From Myxococcaceae bacterium JPH2 (GTDB lineage: Bacteria > Myxococcota > Myxococcia > Myxococcales > Myxococcaceae), in contig JAEMGR010000013.1 in the NCBI GenBank assembly GCA_016458225.1, forward strand, positions 124,001 through 188,000: a stretch of 64,000 nucleotides of DNA, read 5' to 3'. A model generated the notes under the pieces. The model made no database searches. It saw only the letters and a list, made by a program, of their open reading frames with translations, and was not told the origin of the DNA. Below, one piece after another: positions 7,866-16,466 of the stretch. Made by a program: the position numbers and the translations under genes. Numbering within the stretch: the stretch's first letter is position 1; each line of letters starts with the position of its first letter.

Positions 7866-9055
7866 AGGATGAGGCCGCCTGGGCTGCGCCGCTCCGTCGG
7901 GAGCGGGGCCCCGGTGGCCGGCGCGGTGGGCTCGGTGTCCTCGGAGAGGGAGCCGGCCGCCGCCAGGGCGAGCACCTTCTGGAACAGCGTGTGCGCGAAG
8001 CTGGAGAAGGGCTCGTCGGGCCCGTGGTAGAGGCGCCGCGCCTCGCCCCGCGCCACCTGGGCTTCGTGCGTGCGGTCCGTGTGCTCGAAGAAGCGGGCCA
8101 TGTGCCACAGGCGCAGGCCGTAGCGGCGGCGGACCTCCGGAGTGAAGAACGCGCGGGCGGCGCCGAGCACCATCTGGTGGAGCTGCTCCTGACGCTGCCC
8201 TTCGCTGAGGGCGAGCGGGCTGGAGGTGAGCGAACCCACTTGGGCGAGGAGCTGGCGCGTCTCGAGTTCTGGAGGCAGCCACTCGGCCACCTCAGGGGTG
8301 CTGTGGAGCTGGTAGCCCGCGAGGACGTGGCGCGTGTCATCGGGCTCGGGCGAGGGCGGGGCGGCGGGCTCGGCGCGGGGCTGCACGCCGTGGTGGCGCA
8401 GCATCGTGTCCAACTCGGCGGGGAAGGGCGTGTGCGACCGGAGGTTGGCGCCGGCGGCTTCGGCCAGCAACGCGGCGCCTTCCTCCTGTGACACCTCCAC
8501 GCCGTACCGGTTCTCGTGCCCGAGCTTGAGCATGCGGCGCACTTCGGCGCGGCTCGTGTCGACGCGGGTCAGCTTGAGCACACCGCGCTCATCCGAGACG
8601 ACGGCCTGCGCCACCTCCATGCCGCCGCGGATGGGGCGCGACAGCAAGAGGCCGAACTCGCCGTCCGAGGACATCAGCGTGACGAGCGCGGGCAGGGTGT
8701 CGGTCGTGGGCGCTGGCTGGGGTGGCCCGGGCGCAGCGGGGCGCGGTGCCTCGGCCACGGCGACGCCGCGCGAGCGCAGGCGGTACAGCGCCTTCTTGGC
8801 GGTCTTGGCCAGGGACTTCATCGAGGAGGCGGCGAGGGCCTCGGGCAGCACGGCGTGTCCGTCCACGACGGCGCCTTCCAGCACCGCGGCGGCCAGGGCC
8901 TCGGGGAGGGCTTCCACGTCGGCGGCGGTGAGCGAGGCGGTGTCTCGAACGAGCGCGCGCGCCCGGTCCACGGCATCGGGAGGGAAGGCGGGCAGCGGCG
9001 TGCCGGCGCGCAGCGCATCCAGCAAGGGGCGGGGCTCGGTGGGCGAGGGGCTCAT
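7859..9055 (-). CDS. protein of unknown function
   Basis: A 398-residue protein that I do not recognise. The ATG at 9055 has a good ribosome binding site (AAGGGGGA, about 5 nt upstream). The first ~90 residues are Leu/Ala-rich and helical and end in a basic segment (SLAKTAKKALYRLRSRG). A Pro-rich linker at about 110-125 leads into an alpha/beta region of about 200 residues, with strands such as ALVTLMSSDGEFGLLLSR and helices rich in Glu and Arg. The last ~40 residues are low complexity. There is no signal peptide and no membrane helix. It lies 90 nt downstream of the GT-C-like gene on the same strand and may share its transcript. Confidence 0.7.
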   Translation of the reverse strand: MSPSPTEPRPLLDALRAGTPLPAFPPDAVDRARALVRDTASLTAADVEALPEALAAAVLEGAVVDGHAVLPEALAASSMKSLAKTAKKALYRLRSRGVAVAEAPRPAAPGPPQPAPTTDTLPALVTLMSSDGEFGLLLSRPIRGGMEVAQAVVSDERGVLKLTRVDTSRAEVRRMLKLGHENRYGVEVSQEEGAALLAEAAGANLRSHTPFPAELDTMLRHHGVQPRAEPAAPPSPEPDDTRHVLAGYQLHSTPEVAEWLPPELETRQLLAQVGSLTSSPLALSEGQRQEQLHQMVLGAARAFFTPEVRRRYGLRLWHMARFFEHTDRTHEAQVARGEARRLYHGPDEPFSSFAHTLFQKVLALAAAGSLSEDTEPTAPATGAPLPTERRSPGGLILP

Positions 9056-9145
9056 GTGCGTCCCCCTTCTACCGCACGTCGAGCGGAATCGCGGTCTCGG
9101 CGCGGAGCCGCCGCCCAGCAGGCCACAGTCGCAAGGGCTCCAGGG

Positions 9146-10708
9146 TCAGCGGCGACGCACGAGCCAGCTCGAGCCGGCGTGCTCGGCGATGACGAGTTCG
9201 GACTGGAGCCTTGCGCCGAACACTCGCGATGGGTGCACGCCCCGGACGAGGAAGTGATCGTACCAGTCGCCCTCGGTGTCCCAGCGCATGTCCTGCGGGC
9301 GCCACTCGGAGGGGAAGGTCGGCGGCGCCTCGTCCCGGTAGCGCAGCGGCGAGTGGGGCGTGGAGGCGAAGGTGAAGTTGGGCACTCCGCCGCGAACGCG
9401 CGCCAGCACCGCGGCGCTGTGCAGGAAGACGGGGAAGCGCACCACGCGCGAGCCCGGGTCGAACACGAGCCCCATGACCTTGGGGCGCGACGCGGTGGCG
9501 GCGGCCAGCGCGTCCCACTCGGACGCCTCGCGCGAGAAGGCTCGGAACCCCGATGCCATCACCCCGGCCAGGAGCAGCGCGCACGCAGCGGCGGCCAGCC
9601 GCAGCGGACGCCACGTGTCCGGCGCGGCGGCGGGCATGGCGATGATGAGCAGGGCCGCCGCCAGGTGGGCGTAGCGCGTGTTGAGGTAGTAGACGTACCC
9701 GCGGATGTCGAAGGGCAGCAGGAAGAAGAGCGCGAGCCCCAGCAGCCCAAGCCCCAGCAGTCGGAATCGCGCCACGGAGCCCTCGGCGCGCGGGCCGGGC
9801 CGGACGAAGCCCAGCACCCAGCCTCCGAGCGCCACCGCGCCCACCGCGTACAGCGGCCAGCGGTCCGAGCCGTCATGGAACGTGTTGGCGAGGACCTGCA
9901 GGAACTCGGCGCGGTTCTGCTCGAAGCCCTTCCACGCCAGGTTCTGCGGCGAGAGCGGCGGACCCCAGGCGTGCCACGGTGCTCCCGGCTGGATGTCCGG
10001 CGCGTCACCGAATCTCAGCACCACCCAGGCGAGGAACAGCGCCACCCCAGGCGTCACGCCCAGGAGCGCTGCCACCCGAGGACGCACGCGGTCCATGAGC
10101 CGAGCCGCCTGGGCATCCTCCGGCACCGGTGTGGTGAGCAGCAGCCAGGGCAGGCCCACCGCGAGGAATCCAAAGGCCTGCACGTGGAAGAGGAGCACCG
10201 CGACCAGGCACGCCGCGAGCCCCACGGCCCAGGCTCGGCGGCGAGGCACATCCGTCAGCGTCCGCACGAACAGGCCGCAGCACAGGAACGTCAGCGGGAG
10301 CGCGGCGAGGTAGTTGATGAAGCCCCAGCCGAAGCTGTCCCCATACGCCAGCGGCAGCGCGAGCAGCGCGGGCCACGCGGGGCGCCCCAGCGAACGCAGG
10401 AGGAACGCCAGGCTCAGCGGGAGCCCCACCACGTAGGCGGTGAGGAAGACGCGGTTGGCCAACTCCAGCGGCAGCAGCCAGTTCAGCGCGCTGACCAGGT
10501 AGTAGTACCCGAGGTAGGGCGTCAGCGCGTGGCGCGCGGCGAAGAGCTGGGGATACAGCGTGGTGGGGTCATCCAGCCGGTGCAGGACCGAGATGAGGTA
10601 CAGGTGCTGCGGCAGGTCCACCATGGGCAGCGCGCGGGACACCCACAGCGGAAGGGCACCCAAGAAGAGCGCGGCGACGGTGACGAGGCGGTCGGTTCGG
10701 TTCGGCAC
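9146..10708 (-). CDS. polytopic membrane protein, GT-C glycosyltransferase-like
   Basis: A protein of about 520 residues from a GTG at 10708 (VPNRTDRLVTVAALFLG). The open frame continues upstream, but that part is arginine-rich, has no membrane character, and overlaps the divergent promoter and gene at 10800-11249, so I exclude it. It has about eleven hydrophobic segments. After the first comes a loop with an acidic DLPQH motif, which matches where GT-C enzymes (ArnT/PMT type) place their catalytic Asp. A non-membrane domain of about 130 residues closes the protein. By analogy it would move a sugar from a lipid carrier on the outer face of the inner membrane, but the family assignment is only structural. 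The start codon is uncertain. Confidence 0.65.
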   Translation of the reverse strand: MPNRTDRLVTVAALFLGALPLWVSRALPMVDLPQHLYLISVLHRLDDPTTLYPQLFAARHALTPYLGYYYLVSALNWLLPLELANRVFLTAYVVGLPLSLAFLLRSLGRPAWPALLALPLAYGDSFGWGFINYLAALPLTFLCCGLFVRTLTDVPRRRAWAVGLAACLVAVLLFHVQAFGFLAVGLPWLLLTTPVPEDAQAARLMDRVRPRVAALLGVTPGVALFLAWVVLRFGDAPDIQPGAPWHAWGPPLSPQNLAWKGFEQNRAEFLQVLANTFHDGSDRWPLYAVGAVALGGWVLGFVRPGPRAEGSVARFRLLGLGLLGLALFFLLPFDIRGYVYYLNTRYAHLAAALLIIAMPAAAPDTWRPLRLAAAACALLLAGVMASGFRAFSREASEWDALAAATASRPKVMGLVFDPGSRVVRFPVFLHSAAVLARVRGGVPNFTFASTPHSPLRYRDEAPPTFPSEWRPQDMRWDTEGDWYDHFLVRGVHPSRVFGARLQSELVIAEHAGSSWLVRRR

Positions 10709-10799
10709 GGGAAATGGGCGCGGACTGTATGCGGCGGTTCCCCTCCGAGCGAGCGGCCCTTGCGCCCTCGCGGGGTAGGCAAAGGTGGGGCCGCTGTTC

Positions 10800-10829
10800 T
10801 TGGCACTGGGGCGGGCGCTGGGGTATAGG
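10800..10829 (+). promoter_or_regulatory. sigma70-like promoter for the Cys-rich secreted protein
   Basis: TTGGCA (10800-10805, 5/6 to consensus) and TATAGG (10824-10829, 4/6) are 18 bp apart. The predicted start near 10836 gives a leader of about 40 nt to the ATG at 10878. The site lies in the divergent gap with the GT-C-like gene. Confidence 0.5.
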
Positions 10830-10877
10830 CGCACCTGTAGCAGGGGACGGCGACTGTCCCCGGCGAGGAGAGCGGAC

Positions 10878-11249
10878 ATGACGCGCATCGCGGCTGTGCT
10901 CACGGCGGGACTGCTGGCGGGTGGCCTGTTGGGCGCGCCGAGCAGGGCGGATGCCTGCGAGGCCCACGCGAAGGCCGCGGCAACCGCCACCGAGCCTGCC
11001 TCCCCCGAGGCGAAGCCGGCCGAGAAGTCCGAGGCGGCACGTCCGCTGGACGCGGTGGATCAGCTCCTGTCGGCCAAGTGCTCCTGCGGGAGCAAGGCGG
11101 ACTGCACCTGCAAGAAGGGCGCGTGCGAGTGCAGCAAGTGCAAGGGCCGCCACCCCACGCGCCAGGTGATGGACGCGCTGCGCGGCCGCACGCCGGAGCC
11201 CAAGCTCCAGGACGCGCGCTACGACGCGTCCGCCGGCATCTTCATCTAG
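10878..11249 (+). CDS. small secreted Cys-rich protein
   Basis: A 123-residue protein from the ATG at 10878, with GAGGAGA as ribosome binding site at 10865-10871. It has an N-terminal signal peptide (ALLTAGLL-like core, cleavage likely near the ADA-C junction), an Ala/Glu/Lys-rich middle, and then a compact cluster of eight Cys within about 25 residues (KCSCGSKADCTCKKGACECS and KCKG). The Cys spacing recalls metallothionein-like or small metal-binding knots. The tail (RYDASAGIFI) is conserved-looking but unknown. It is probably exported and either binds a metal or is disulphide-rich. The last 8 nt overlap the end of the convergent methyltransferase gene. Confidence 0.75.
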   Translation: MTRIAAVLTAGLLAGGLLGAPSRADACEAHAKAAATATEPASPEAKPAEKSEAARPLDAVDQLLSAKCSCGSKADCTCKKGACECSKCKGRHPTRQVMDALRGRTPEPKLQDARYDASAGIFI

Positions 11250-12054
11250 GCGTCTGCGCCGAGCCCTTCTGGGCCTTCACCACCAGCAGCGGCGGGAGCG
11301 AGACGCGCTCGAAGCGCACCATCCCCGCCGCGCTTGCCGCCGCCTTGAGGGAAGCCTCGGTGCGTGGATGAAGCCCGGCGCTCCGATGGAGCGCGGCAGC
11401 GGGGCGCCCCGGCGGCAGATAGGTGGCCGCCACCCAGCGGCCCTCCGGGCGCAGCACGCGGGCCACCTCCAACAGCAGCCGGCCCAGGTCCTCCACGAAG
11501 TGGAGCGAGCCCGCCATCAACACCGCGCCCAGGGACGCGTCCTGGAAGGGAAGGGCAGGAGCCTCGGCGCGCAGGAAGTCCACCGCCGCGCCGTCCTCGC
11601 GCGCCTGCGCCACGCCCTCCTCCAGCATCGCCCGTGACACGTCCAGGCCCAGCACCGGTGGGAAGCCCGGCTCGCGCGCGAGCCTCCGTGCGACGAGCCC
11701 GGTGCCGCAGCCCACGTCCAACACGGGGGCCTCGGGCTGACCCAGCAGCGTGCGCAAGAGGACGTACTCGCTCTCGCGGTCCAGGGGCTGTCGCGTGAGG
11801 GTGCGCTGGAGGGCGGGGCGCACGTAGCGCTCGAAGGAGCGGGCCACCCAGCGCTGCTCCAGGCCGCGCTGCACGGCCCCCATGCGCGGAGGCTCCAGGA
11901 CCAGGTCCGCCACCCCTTCCGCCACGGGGTAGCTGGCCCCGCAGTCTGAACAACGCAAGGGGCCGAAGTGGAGGACGGCAGCGTCGTCCGGAGGGCTCAG
12001 GCTGGAGCGCCTGCATCGGGGACACCGCAGCAACTGGAGGAGCGCACGCCGCAT
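11242..12054 (-). CDS. SAM-dependent methyltransferase with N-terminal zinc ribbon
   Basis: A 270-residue class I methyltransferase. Residues 11-38 form a treble-clef/Trm112-like zinc ribbon with CPRC (Cys11, Cys14) and CSDC (Cys35, Cys38). The SAM-binding motif VLDVGCGTG is at 111-119, followed by an acidic strand end (GLDVS) and a UbiE/COQ5-style motif (LPFQDASLGAVLMAGSLHFV). The layout matches rRNA guanine methyltransferase RlmA and related bacterial proteins, but I cannot fix the substrate. It starts 15 nt after the zinc-ribbon gene upstream on the same strand, which suggests one operon. Its 3' end overlaps the convergent Cys-rich gene by 8 nt. Confidence 0.85.
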   Translation of the reverse strand: MRRALLQLLRCPRCRRSSLSPPDDAAVLHFGPLRCSDCGASYPVAEGVADLVLEPPRMGAVQRGLEQRWVARSFERYVRPALQRTLTRQPLDRESEYVLLRTLLGQPEAPVLDVGCGTGLVARRLAREPGFPPVLGLDVSRAMLEEGVAQAREDGAAVDFLRAEAPALPFQDASLGAVLMAGSLHFVEDLGRLLLEVARVLRPEGRWVAATYLPPGRPAAALHRSAGLHPRTEASLKAAASAAGMVRFERVSLPPLLVVKAQKGSAQTPR

Positions 12055-12069
12055 GGGCGGCGCACCCTA

Positions 12070-12672
12070 TCAGGCGGAGGGGGCCTTCGAGCGGCCCGCG
12101 CGCGCGCCCTCGGCGACGAGCACGGGCCAACCTCGGGCCATGGCCTCGCGGAAGAAGGCGGCGAGCTGGCGCCGGCCGGTGTTCACCGCGCCCTGGAAGG
12201 GGTCGATGAGGGCTTCCTCGCCCAGGCTCCGGGCCGCGTTGAGTTCCACCGGCGTGCCGCAGCGCTCGCAGCGGATGGACACCTGCCGCACCAGCGCGAC
12301 GGGGACGGCGTAGCGCGCGCCGCACTCGGCGCACTTCCACACCAGGGCGCGCTCACCGGACTCACGCCGGGCCAGTGCTTCCAACTCGTCGGCGAGGCGC
12401 AGCAGGGCGGGCAGGTCCTGGGGCGGCTGCGCGAACACGGCGCTCGGGCCATAGCCCGCGCCGGGAGAGCCGTGGGCAGGAGGGCGGTCGCCTTGCAGCA
12501 GGGCGCGAAGCCGGTCCCGGGCGCGCTCGTCGCGGAACTCGGCGCCGGTGAGGGCTCGCTCCACGGCCTCGTGCATCGGAGGCAGCTCCGGCTCGAGGCG
12601 CTCATCATCCGGCAGCGTCTGCGACGAATCCGTCAGGCGGTGCCCTGGAACTGCGAGAAATCGGAAGGCCAC
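12070..12672 (-). CDS. zinc-ribbon protein of unknown function
   Basis: A 200-residue protein from a GTG at 12672, preceded by GGAGA at 4 nt spacing. The first 110 residues are acidic and probably poorly ordered or helical. A zinc ribbon follows, with CAEC (Cys114, Cys117) and CERC (Cys135, Cys138) around a short hairpin, similar to MJ0042-type ribbons found at the start of many myxobacterial proteins. The C-terminal ~60 residues hold a helix (NTGRRQLAAFFREAMARG) with no known function. It lies 81 nt downstream of nadA and 15 nt upstream of the methyltransferase gene, all on the minus strand. Confidence 0.65.
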   Translation of the reverse strand: MAFRFLAVPGHRLTDSSQTLPDDERLEPELPPMHEAVERALTGAEFRDERARDRLRALLQGDRPPAHGSPGAGYGPSAVFAQPPQDLPALLRLADELEALARRESGERALVWKCAECGARYAVPVALVRQVSIRCERCGTPVELNAARSLGEEALIDPFQGAVNTGRRQLAAFFREAMARGWPVLVAEGARAGRSKAPSA

Positions 12673-12753
12673 GGGCTCTCCATTGCACCCTGGCTCGCCC
12701 GGCGCAAGGCGGGAGTTGGCGAATGTCCGCCCTGGCGACAGTGTGACCCGGCC

Positions 12754-13686
12754 CTACCGAGACCACTCCAACATGCGCGTCAGGGGCGCGAGCGCCGCAC
12801 CCTGCAGGTCCAGTGGCAGCACCAGCTCGGGCGTCCGGTCCTTCATGCACCGGTACAGTTTCTCCAACGTGTTGAGTCGCATGTACGGGCACTCGTTGCA
12901 GGCGCACCCGTTGTCCGGCGGCGCCGGGATGAAGGTCTTGTGCGGCGCGCCCTTCTTCATCTGGTGGAGGATGCCGGCCTCGGTCACCACGATGAATTTT
13001 TCGGCGGGGTTCGTCAGCACGTGGTCCAGCAGGGCCTTGGTGGATCCGATGAAGTCCGCGTGGCGCAGCACGGCCTGCTCGCACTCGGGATGGGCCACCA
13101 CGCGCGCGTCCGGGTGCTCCACCTTGAGCTGCACGAGCTTCTTCTCGCTGAAGATCTCATGGACGATGCAGCTGCCCGGCCACAGCACCATGTCCCGCCC
13201 GGTCTCCTTCATCACGTGGCGGCCCAGGTGCTGGTCCGGCGCGAACAGGATGCGGCGGTCCTTCGGGACGCGGTTGACGATCTTCACCGCGTTCGAGGAC
13301 GTGCAGATGACGTCGCTCATCGCCTTCACCGCCGCGGAGCTGTTCACGTAGCTCACCACGAAGGCATCCGGATGCTGCGCCTTGAACGCCTGGAACGCGG
13401 CGGGGGGACAGCGGTCCGACAACGAACAGCCCGCCTTCAGGTCCGGCAGCAGCACCTGCTTGCCCGGGTTGAGGATCTTCGCGGTCTCGGCCATGAAGTG
13501 CACGCCGCAGAACACGATGACGTCCGCGCGCGTCGTCGCCGCCGCCTGCGCGAGCGCCAGACTGTCCCCCACGAAGTCCGCGACGTCCTGGACCTCGCTC
13601 TCCTGGTAGTAGTGCGCCAGGATGACCGCGTTCATGGAGCGCTTGAGCTCCGCGATCTCCCGCTCCAAGTCGACTGCGACGCCCAT
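12754..13686 (-). CDS. nadA: quinolinate synthase A
   Basis: A 310-residue NadA, which condenses iminoaspartate with dihydroxyacetone phosphate to quinolinate in NAD synthesis and carries one [4Fe-4S] cluster. I chose the ATG at 13686 because GGGAGG lies about 7 nt upstream; an in-frame ATG at 13713 has no such site. The family motifs AHYYQ (about 24-28) and DFVGDSL are present. The cluster cysteines correspond to Cys87 (KAGCSLSD), Cys173 (GSCIVHE) and a Cys in the final [10 protein letters not shown] motif (261-266), close to the spacing of the short-form enzymes. The NadB partner is not in this window. Confidence 0.96.
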   Translation of the reverse strand: MGVAVDLEREIAELKRSMNAVILAHYYQESEVQDVADFVGDSLALAQAAATTRADVIVFCGVHFMAETAKILNPGKQVLLPDLKAGCSLSDRCPPAAFQAFKAQHPDAFVVSYVNSSAAVKAMSDVICTSSNAVKIVNRVPKDRRILFAPDQHLGRHVMKETGRDMVLWPGSCIVHEIFSEKKLVQLKVEHPDARVVAHPECEQAVLRHADFIGSTKALLDHVLTNPAEKFIVVTEAGILHQMKKGAPHKTFIPAPPDNGCACNECPYMRLNTLEKLYRCMKDRTPELVLPLDLQGAALAPLTRMLEWSR

Positions 13687-14054
13687 CGGGGGCCTCCCTC
13701 GCTGGAGCGTCATTTAACCGGCATGCCGCACGGGGGCCAGCCTCACATCCCGCCCCCTCGGCCGCCCGCACGCGCAGCGGGTTCCGACGGTCGGATGACA
13801 CCCCCGGAGTGCGTGCCGCATCGCCCCTCTAGGCCCCGCTGCTGGGTTCGTTAAGATGCGCCCACGTTTCCCGCCGTCCTGCATCCTGACTTAAGAAAAA
13901 CTTGTTTGTCCTGTTTCCAGGATGATCAGGGGAGAACGACTCCCTGGGCCCGCGTCTGTCCTCAGGCGTTCGGGGGCTCAGGTGCCCACGTTCTTCCTAC
14001 CTGGCGAGTTATGCGGTCCGGGGCTGGAGGCAGTCCCCGGTACGAGGAGGACGT
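13687..14054. other. 368-bp divergent intergenic region between nadA and the signalling cassette
   Basis: I see no gene here. The segment around 13889-13920 is clearly less GC-rich than its surroundings and contains an inverted repeat TCCTG-N4-CAGGA (13909-13922) that could be a regulator site. I find no convincing -35/-10 pair. GAGGAGG at 14044-14050 is the ribosome binding site of the gene starting at 14055. Confidence 0.6.
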
Positions 14055-16466
14055 ATGAGCGTGTCCACGCGTGCTGTCCTGGTCGTCCATCCGAGCGCGG
14101 AGCGCCGTGCTCAACTCCGAGAAATCCTGGCGGAATATGAAGTTATCGAAGCGACCAACCGGTTGGATGCTTCGAAATTTCTCATTCGAACTCCGCCCGC
14201 CCTGGTCTTGACGACCCCGGAGCTGTTCCCGCGGCTGCTCAAGGACCTGGAGCGGTCCGCGCCCCGGGCGGTCCGCGTGGTGCTCTGCCCTCGCCGGACG
14301 GTCCAGGTGCAGCAGGAACTGGTGGACCTGGCGGCCGCCGGCCACATGTTCTTCACCTTGGAGGAGGAGCCGCTGGACGCGCTGCGCAAGGCGCTCCACG
14401 AGCTGATGCAGGTGCGCGGCTCGGGCCGGCGCGACCCCGCCGAGCCCTTCATGGCGCACTTCGAGGCCGGGGGCGTGCGCTACCAGGCGGAGGTGGCCGA
14501 CGTGGGGACGGGCGGCGTGGGCCTGCACCTCATGGGCGGCGTGCACGTGGAGCGGCTCACGCCCGGCACGCGGCTGGAGGGCCTGGTGCTGACGCGGCGC
14601 GACGGAACTCCGGTGCTCCATGCGGTGGGCGCGACGGTGCGCGTGCTGCGCGCGATGAACGGCGCGGGGGGCCACCACCTCGGGGTGTCCATGGAGCGGC
14701 CGCCGCGCTCGGACGAGGGCTCGCTGTCGGCGGTGCTCCAGGACCGCGTGGCCATCCACGGGTTGCTGCGTCGGGCGGTGCGGCGCGGCGCGGCGTTCTC
14801 GCTGCGCAGCCACGAGGGCAACCGGCTGGTGGACTTTGGCCATGCGCGCTTCGCCATGGAGTCCACGCGCCTCTTGCTGTCCGAGCAGCGCCACACCGCG
14901 GAGCTGTTCAACCCCGGTGACATGGTGCAGCTGTGCTTCGACCTGGGCGGCATGAGCCACGTGGGCACCACGGCGGTGCTCAGCCAGGACGGCGCGGTGC
15001 TCTCGGTGGCCATCCCGCGCTCGCTGACCGAGTACCACCGGCGCAACAGCCTGCGCTTCCGCTCCACGCCGGACCGGCCCTTCGCCATCTCCTTCGTGGC
15101 GCCGCTCACGGGGGAAGAGGTGTACCGCCCGCTCTTGGATCTGCATGTCGGCGGCGTTGCCTTCTCGTTCGACGCGGGACACGAGGTGTATCCGCCGGGC
15201 CTGAGGTTGGATGCCCTCACGCTGCACCTCCCCGGGGGCAGCACCGCGCGGTGCCGCGGACACGTGGTGGACACGGGCCCGCTGGCACACTCGGATGAGA
15301 CGCGCACCATGGAGCGTCCGCGCCGCTGCGGCGTGCGCTTCGACGAGCTGGATGACGTGGCGCACCGGGCCATCATGGAGGCCTTCATCCATGCGCGCTG
15401 CCCGTTCATCCACGACGGCTCGATGCTCCCGTTCCCCGCCATCTGGGACATGTTCCGCGCCGCGCGCGTGCGCTTCCCGGACTATCCGCTGGAGGGAGGG
15501 GCCTCCATCACCACGCTGGAGGACTCGCACCGCATGCTCGGCGATGGGCGCCACGGCTTGTCCAAGACGCTGGTGTTCGAGCGCGATGGCGACCTGCGCG
15601 GCCACTCGTCCGGCCTGCGCATCTATTCGCGCACGTGGATGTCTCAGCACCTCGTGGTGCGCCCGGGCTATCATCGGCAGGAGTCCATCTCTCAGGACCT
15701 GGTGAGCCTCGCGGTCGACTACGCCGAGTCGCTCGGTGACATCGACTACCTGCGCGGACTCTGGCGCGGCCACAACCGCTGGAGCGCGCGCATCTTCGGC
15801 GGCATCGCGGCGCGCATGCAGCGCCCGGGGCTCAGCAGCCTCCATGCGTATACGCCGTGCCGCATCCCCATCCAGCGCGCGCTGGCGATGGATCCGGGCT
15901 CGTGGCGCGTGCGCCCCGCCGCCGAGGAGGACGTGGCGTGGCTGGAGGCCTACCTGCGCGAGCATCAGGACATCGTCCGCCTGCGCAGCACGGACTTGCT
16001 CGGCGACGAGATGCGCCTGTCCACGCTGTCGCGGCGCTACTCCGAGCAGGGCCTCGTGCGCGGACGCGAGTTCGCCGTGGTGGACGGGCCTTCCGGGCCT
16101 CTTGGAATGGTTGTCATGGAATCCATGACTCCGGGCTTGTTTTGGGCCGAGTGGTTCAACGCCTTCTGGATGGTCATTCCCGACCCGGCGTTGCCGCACG
16201 CGGACGAGGTGCGGCGCGCGTTGGTGGCGCATGCATCGCGGCGGATGGCCGAGCGGGGCCGGCCCGTGGCAGAGTGCCTGGCCGAGGACGGGGACCTCTC
16301 CCTGCTGGCGACGCTGGGCTTCCAGAACCTCGGGCGCGTGTTCGAATGGAGCATTCATCGGACGCTGGCGCGCGAGTGGAACAACCAGCTCGTCTCCGTC
16401 TTCGAGCGTCTGTCGCGTCCACAAGAGGACGAGGCGACCCTGGAAGGGCACGAGACAGCGGCATGA
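14055..16466 (+). CDS. receiver-like / tandem PilZ-like / acetyltransferase-like signalling protein
   Basis: An 803-residue multidomain protein with a strong ribosome binding site. Residues 1-118 have the fold pattern of a response-regulator receiver, but the phosphoacceptor position reads VLTTPE, with no Asp, so it is probably pseudo. A PilZ-like unit follows (about 132-225). A second one (about 290-460) has a clear RxxxR at Arg330-Arg334 and Asp362-x-His-x-x-Gly367 in place of DxSxxG. The last ~180 residues (from about 615, SWRVRPAAEEDVAWLEAYL) look like a GNAT acyltransferase, and the region before them (470-610) may be a second, degenerate GNAT half. It could couple c-di-GMP binding to acylation. 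The stop overlaps the next gene by ATGA, and two more coupled genes follow. Confidence 0.7.
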   Translation: MSVSTRAVLVVHPSAERRAQLREILAEYEVIEATNRLDASKFLIRTPPALVLTTPELFPRLLKDLERSAPRAVRVVLCPRRTVQVQQELVDLAAAGHMFFTLEEEPLDALRKALHELMQVRGSGRRDPAEPFMAHFEAGGVRYQAEVADVGTGGVGLHLMGGVHVERLTPGTRLEGLVLTRRDGTPVLHAVGATVRVLRAMNGAGGHHLGVSMERPPRSDEGSLSAVLQDRVAIHGLLRRAVRRGAAFSLRSHEGNRLVDFGHARFAMESTRLLLSEQRHTAELFNPGDMVQLCFDLGGMSHVGTTAVLSQDGAVLSVAIPRSLTEYHRRNSLRFRSTPDRPFAISFVAPLTGEEVYRPLLDLHVGGVAFSFDAGHEVYPPGLRLDALTLHLPGGSTARCRGHVVDTGPLAHSDETRTMERPRRCGVRFDELDDVAHRAIMEAFIHARCPFIHDGSMLPFPAIWDMFRAARVRFPDYPLEGGASITTLEDSHRMLGDGRHGLSKTLVFERDGDLRGHSSGLRIYSRTWMSQHLVVRPGYHRQESISQDLVSLAVDYAESLGDIDYLRGLWRGHNRWSARIFGGIAARMQRPGLSSLHAYTPCRIPIQRALAMDPGSWRVRPAAEEDVAWLEAYLREHQDIVRLRSTDLLGDEMRLSTLSRRYSEQGLVRGREFAVVDGPSGPLGMVVMESMTPGLFWAEWFNAFWMVIPDPALPHADEVRRALVAHASRRMAERGRPVAECLAEDGDLSLLATLGFQNLGRVFEWSIHRTLAREWNNQLVSVFERLSRPQEDEATLEGHETAA

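Noticed and set aside
10709-10990. N-terminal extension of the GT-C-like protein
   Set aside because: It overlaps the divergent promoter and start of the Cys-rich gene, has no membrane character and no ribosome binding site.
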